From Theobroma cacao (taxonomy: Eukaryota > Streptophyta > Magnoliopsida > Malvales > Malvaceae), in NCBI RefSeq assembly GCF_000208745.1, contig NC_030851.1, positions 11,419,859-11,483,858 on the forward strand: a stretch of 64,000 bases of DNA, written 5' to 3'. A program made the translations under genes and the position numbers. The notes beneath the pieces were generated by a model. The model did not search any database. It saw nothing but the letters and a program-made list of their open reading frames with translations, and had not been told where the DNA came from. Of the stretch, positions 59,270 through 64,000 are shown in pieces; the stretch's first letter is position 1, and each line of letters opens with the position of its first letter.

Positions 59270-62200
59270 TGTAGACACTAAAAAAAATATAATAAATAAT
59301 AAAATTTGAATTAATTAAGAATCATAAAATAATTATAATATAAAATTAAAAAAAAATAGCACATTTGGCAGGGTGTGAACGCACCCTGCCAGGCACCATA
59401 TTTCTTGCCAGGCGCCACCCTCACCTTGCCAGACGCGAAAAATTCACGTCTGGCAGAGTAGTGGAGCGTGCCCCCTTCAACCCAGTATAAAGGGGGCACT
59501 GTAGCAACTCGAGAGGGGGGAGTGGCAACCCAAAAACAAATCCAGAAAAATCCCTCACAGCAAAACCCCTAGGAATCCTTAGCAGCCAAAAAAACCACAA
59601 TCGAAAAAAATAAAAAATCCTAACTTCTAGCAGCCGAATACCACAACCAAATTTTCTCTACCCTTCTAACAGCCAGAATCAACCACAAATCCACAGTAAA
59701 AAGAAATACAAAAAATAGTAAAAATCAACAAAAATATATATAATGGAGATGGAGAAACAATGAGGTTTTTTTGTTCTTTTAGGGGTGGATTTTGATTTTT
59801 GGGGAGGATTTTTTTGGTTTGGGTAGGGCAGCCGGTTGAGGAGTAAAAGCTTTGGGTTAGCCACTGGCGGAAGGAAGGGGCTGAGAGAGAGGAGAGTTAC
59901 GGGTCGCTTGTCGCTGGTTAGAAGAGGGCAGTTTAGGGAGTTTTTTTTAGTGCCGTCGACGAAGGGAGCAAAGCCAGATCTGGGCGACGTCGACGAAAAG
60001 GAGATCTGGTTGTCTGGGTGGTGGCTGCCGGGTGAGGGGTCTGGATAGTCGATGAAAGGAGGGAGATCCGGTCTGAGCGACGTCGGCAAAAAAAAGATCT
60101 AGTTGTTTGGGTGGTGGTTGCCGGTGAGGGGTCTTTGAGAGAGAAAGATCGGCGTCGCAGGGTTAGGAATAGTGAAGCTTGGATTGCCACTGGTTAGGAG
60201 GAACTTTGGGTCCTACCGTCGATGGGCATAGAGAAAGGTGAGATTTTTAAAGAGAGAGGAAAGAATCTGACGAGTAGAGAGAAACAAAAAAGGGAAAATG
60301 GGGAGAGATGAAAGAAAAGAAGGATTTTATAGTTAGGGTTAGAGTGAAACGACGTCGTTTTGGGCATTTGGGGGCTGCTGGACCAGGGACCAAACGGTGG
60401 GTTTTGAGAGGCAGACCAGTTGGGCCAGGCCGATCATGTTGGGCTACTGTTAACCCACTGAAGGTATACACCTATTTTTTGTTTTGATTTTGTGGTTGTG
60501 CTTGGCAATGGAAATTAAAAAAAAATTATTAGAAAATAAAAATTAAAAAAAATAGATGAGGATAAAATAAGATGTTTAATGATACAAAAAAAATGAATGA
60601 TGAATGAATGAATGAATGATGATAAAAAAATGAGATTAGATAAAAAAAAATATAAATATAAAAAATTGATTAAATATAATAAAATTAANATAAACATTTA
60701 ATTATTAAAAAGATTAATAGATTTATTTAAGTAGTAAGTATAGGAAAAGTAAACATTGAATGGTAGAAATAGATTTATTTACATTAATAATATATGCACA
60801 TATTTGGATTTAGAATATTGTTTAGAAAAAATATAAGTGTGGGGAAGGATGAAATGTGGAATATATTCATAAGATACATAGTTATGTCAATGTATATAGA
60901 AACCATAGGAATGAGAATAAATTAGAAAGAATTAGAATTAAAATGTAATGAAACAAAAATATGAAAATATTAAAAAAAGGGGGCTTTATATAAAATGGAG
61001 AGGGATATAGATGAAGAGAGAATGAAATTAGGATAAGATAAGGAATTATCAACAAAGTTGTTTAATTTAATACCGATGATGGGATGATTGGTCGGGACGC
61101 GAGAAATCGTAATCCCGGGCCAATTTTTCCTAGGTTCGAAATCCGAAATAAGGCTTTATCAGCATGATAGGAGGGCTTCGATTTCGAGATCCCAAAATTT
61201 TTATAAGTAAAAATTTAACAACACAAAATCATTCAAAAAAAAATAATAAATAAAAAAAGAAGAAAAAATAATAATAATGATAATTCAAATATGTATATAA
61301 TAAATTTATGAAAAGGTAATATCCATGACATAAAATAGACAAATAATAAAAACTATTAATAAAGAAAATCCAAGACAATAAATAATTATGCATTAAGTAT
61401 CTAGTGGTAAAAGGTATTGATTAATAAACATTATATAAAAGAAATAAGATAGGAAATATCAAAGAAAAAAACTTAGAATAAAAAATGTAAAATATAAAAG
61501 CAAAATAAATAAAAGATATGATAATAAAAAATAAAATAATGATTAAATAATAATAATGATAAGAATAGTTAATTGCATTAGCATAGCATATATATTGCAT
61601 CGTGCATATCATTGCATATAAATATTTTTTTTTACGAGTTAAGCCTCGATGATGGGATCTTCCGAGGATCTTGCGAAGGCTAGTATTTCTCGAAAAGTTC
61701 CCTAGATGAAAAGATATCCCCGAGTCCCACCAGTATGATGGGAGGGCTTGAGAAACATATTTAATAAAAAGTTTTCACTCGTATTAGGTTCATCATGCAT
61801 GAAAACATTACTTTTAAAAGCAAAACGTATGATGATCCCGATGATGGGAATTATTCGTTGAATTTACGAAGGCGAATTTCTCGGATAATTTCCTAGGTGA
61901 GAGAATACTCCGAATCCCACCAGCATGATGGGCGAATCCCGGAGGATATCCTCTATAAAAGGTCATTTGTTCGACATTTTTTTATCTCACGCCATGCATT
62001 TCATCTTACTTCACATTTGCATTTCATTTTAGAATCAAATAAAATAATTTAATAAGATTGGGGATAAAATAAGTGAATAATAGCTAAGGAAATATAGTGA
62101 ACTTAAAAAAATTAAAGCCTAATCGGATAATCTAAAAAATGGTACCGTTCATGAAACGGGCGTCTCGGGGATGCTAATCCTTCCCCGAGCGTAATCGTAC

Positions 62201-62399
62201 TCCCGAGCCTAGATCTAGAAAATCGTAGACCAGTTTAAGGTTCTCTTCGGTGGACTTCAAATTAATTTAAAGTTTCGTCGATTAGAATCGAGTCAATAGG
62301 TGGCCAATCGCACCTAGTAAAAAGATTGGTGGCGACTCCTAGTTTTAGAGTTTTCACTCGCGTCTAGCGATCGGGTTCTGGGACCTGCACGTTACGACA
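59270..62399 (+). repeat. 5' LTR of an Ogre/Tat-like Ty3 retrotransposon, 3130 bp
   Basis: It starts TGTAGACACTAAAAA and ends CACGTTACGACA, directly before a primer-binding site. A TATA box CAGTATAAAGGGG (59484-59496) lies 215 bp inside; two perfect hairpins precede it. Downstream are a duplicated segment of about 95 bp (59975-60140, with GATCTGG...GGTGGTGGCTGCCGG) and three diverged copies of a block with CGATGATGGGA...CATGATGGGAGG (about 61075-61175, 61645-61755, 61835-61940). LTR length and primer site are typical of Ogre/Tat elements. The N at 60689 is in AT-rich sequence. The element continues past the window. Confidence 0.8.
59486..59493 (+). promoter_or_regulatory. TATA box of the Ogre-like LTR
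   Basis: TATAAAGG, 20-125 bp after a cluster of TGGCA/TGCCA inverted repeats and followed by GGGGCACTGTAGCAAC, the probable transcript start region. Confidence 0.6.
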
Positions 62400-62401
62400 A
62401 C

Positions 62402-62419
62402 TGGCGACTCCACTAGGGA
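62402..62419 (+). other. Primer-binding site, tRNA-Arg type
   Basis: TGGCGACTCCACTAGGGA follows the LTR end after two bases. Ogre elements use a site of the form TGGCGACTCC..GGGGA, complementary to a tRNA-Arg 3' end. The tRNA identity is from knowledge of the family, not derived here. Confidence 0.65.
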
Positions 62420-63209
62420 CTACCGAGAGTCGAACCATTAAATAATAATAGGTTATCCAATGCTTTAAATAATTCGATGTTTCCTTAGTGTTGATGATTT
62501 GTTCTGCATATTTTGATTAGTGCATTTGTTTATTTCGCATTTGTTACTTAATTGCTTTTAATAATTGTGGGGATTTAGGATAGAGGGGTGTGAGAATGTT
62601 ACTCCAAACTAGATGTTTTCCTTCACACACACAGCACATTTTGCATTCATGCATAAACCCTCTACCCGAGTTATGTCCTTTTTAGGAGGGAGTTTAGTAG
62701 CTGCACTCTCGTGAGGTGATAACCTCCGCACGGGCTAGTGAAGACTCCCACTCAAATCGAACCTAGTCCGTTTGAAGCTTGTAATGGGTGAGGACCGAGG
62801 TGCCTTACTAGTCCGTGTGGATGACAGTGAGCAACGATTTGGGAACCTTAGCTCTGTTTATAAACCCCACTCAGCATATAGAATACCAAGAGCAGCTTAA
62901 CCCTAGGTAGGGCCATACCCGTGAGAGTATACCCTATAAATAGGTACACATGAAGGAATTTCTTCCACTCCCTCTATTTAAAATTTTTCCACGAGATAAT
63001 AAAGTATCGTGGAGTAGACAGTAATACCCATGATATTGCTTATTATTCTCTCATTATTTTTAACACTCCATTCTTTCTTTTTACCATACTAACTTAAGTT
63101 TATTTTGCTTGTCATGTGCATGTTACATGTTCATTTGCATGCATCGTAATTGCATATAGGAGAAATATTGGCTACACAACATCCAACCTAAGAGATTCCG
63201 ATTACATCC

Positions 63210-64000
63210 ATGGCATCGTCATCAGCAAGTCCACTCAACATATACAGAAATGACTATGAGATAGAGTTACAGATGGGGCAAATTCAACAAAAAAAGGAGA
63301 TTGTTTGACCCAAGGACATATCCCAACTTTACCCGAGAGAGTTCACCTGGACCTTCAACAGAATGACTTCACAAAGATGATAAGAATTTGGGAACAATAG
63401 GGGCGTGCTCACTGAGACAATTTTCAGAGCAAGTATGGACACATTGCATGGCTCCTATATGTACCTGTCGACGACTAGATGCTCCGAGCCTTCGTCCAAT
63501 TTTGGGATCCTTCATACCGTTGCTTTGTCTTTAACAAGGTGGACATGACCCCTACCATAGAAGAGTACTCCTTTCTACTCCGGATAGATCACATGCAGCC
63601 TGACAAGATCTATTGGAGGGTTCAGAAGACGAGACACTGACAGAAGTTGGCCAAGTTGCTAGGAATGACTACGGTAGAAGTGGATCAGCACCTGAAGAAG
63701 AAAGGAGACACATAATGCCTTCCGTGGAGTTTTTTGAACGGATATATTAAAAAAACACATGGAAGATGAACAAGGTCTCCTAGCTTTCGCAATGGCAATC
63801 TATGGCTTAGTGGTCTTCCCGAAGGTTCTAGGTCATGTGGAGGTATCAGTCATAAACTTCTTCGATCAGGTGACAAGGAACATTAACCCGGCCCCATCCA
63901 TCTTAGCTGAAATCTTCAGATCCTTGAATTTCTGTCGGCACAAAGGCGAGGGACGATTCATAAGATGTGCCAAACTCTTAACCATATGGATCAAAAGCCA
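63210..64000 (+). pseudogene. Ogre/Tat-type first ORF (DUF7745-like), broken, runs off the right edge
   Basis: From a candidate Met at 63210 the sequence encodes pieces of the extra N-terminal ORF of Ogre/Tat elements, whose role is unknown. Recognisable parts in changing frames: a segment with VDMTPTIEEYSFLLRIDHMQ (about 63541-63600), then KKKGDT, a stop, and CLPWSF, then a long open stretch with AMAIYGLVVFPKVLGHVEVS and ILAEIFRSLNF, then HKGEGRFIRCAKLL (about 63785-63998). At least two stop codons and shifts break it, so this copy is not functional. The 810-bp leader between the primer site and this ORF shows no other gene. Confidence 0.7.

Overview
The window looks like nuclear DNA of a eudicot plant. 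Three intron-rich genes have typical GT-AG plant introns, a cotton-fibre-E6-like secreted protein gene is present, and plant families of LTR retrotransposons, Helitrons, hAT and Mutator MITEs and tRNA-derived SINEs fill the rest. Similarity to cotton E6 and to rosid-type GLK/CYP72A proteins points to a woody rosid, but the species cannot be fixed from sequence alone. Single N bases at 51715, 57677 and 60689 sit in repeats and probably mark assembly joins.

Four genes appear intact. (1) A five-exon CYP72A-type cytochrome P450 on + (7025-9850, 510 aa). (2) A 25-exon RPN1 26S proteasome base subunit on - (16670-24031, 885 aa); every exon junction keeps frame. (3) A single-exon E6-like secreted, Asn/Gly/Tyr-repeat protein on - (42229-42960). 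(4) A six-exon GOLDEN2-LIKE (GLK) GARP transcription factor on - (48535-51595, 428 aa). They have unrelated jobs (oxidative metabolism, protein degradation, cell-wall-type secreted protein, chloroplast gene regulation) and do not form a cluster.

The rest is layered transposon sequence. 1-5037 is a Ty3-type LTR split by a second, oppositely oriented LTR, which itself carries a tRNA-like foldback. 10067-16164 is a hAT-type MITE split by a decayed RE1-like copia element. A 546-bp Mutator-type MITE with a perfect 9-bp target duplication sits in an RPN1 intron. 24653-28986 holds a Helitron end invaded by a hAT-like element (with AT-rich tandem repeats and a SINE) and then a copia solo LTR. 30802-33728 is a solo LTR with a perfect 5-bp duplication. 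35989-41390 is a candidate Helitron carrying an intron-containing prolyl-tRNA synthetase fragment. 52735-55733 is a decayed copia-like element with a foldback minisatellite. 56602-58339 is a non-autonomous Helitron with textbook ends. 59270 to the right edge is the 5' end of an Ogre/Tat-like Ty3 retrotransposon (3.1-kb LTR, primer-binding site, broken first ORF).

I found no clearly new biochemical system. The points most worth following are the gene-carrying Helitron, the palindrome array in the first LTR family, the foldback minisatellite, the hairpin cluster upstream of the Ogre-like TATA box, and two short unidentified exon-like reading frames.
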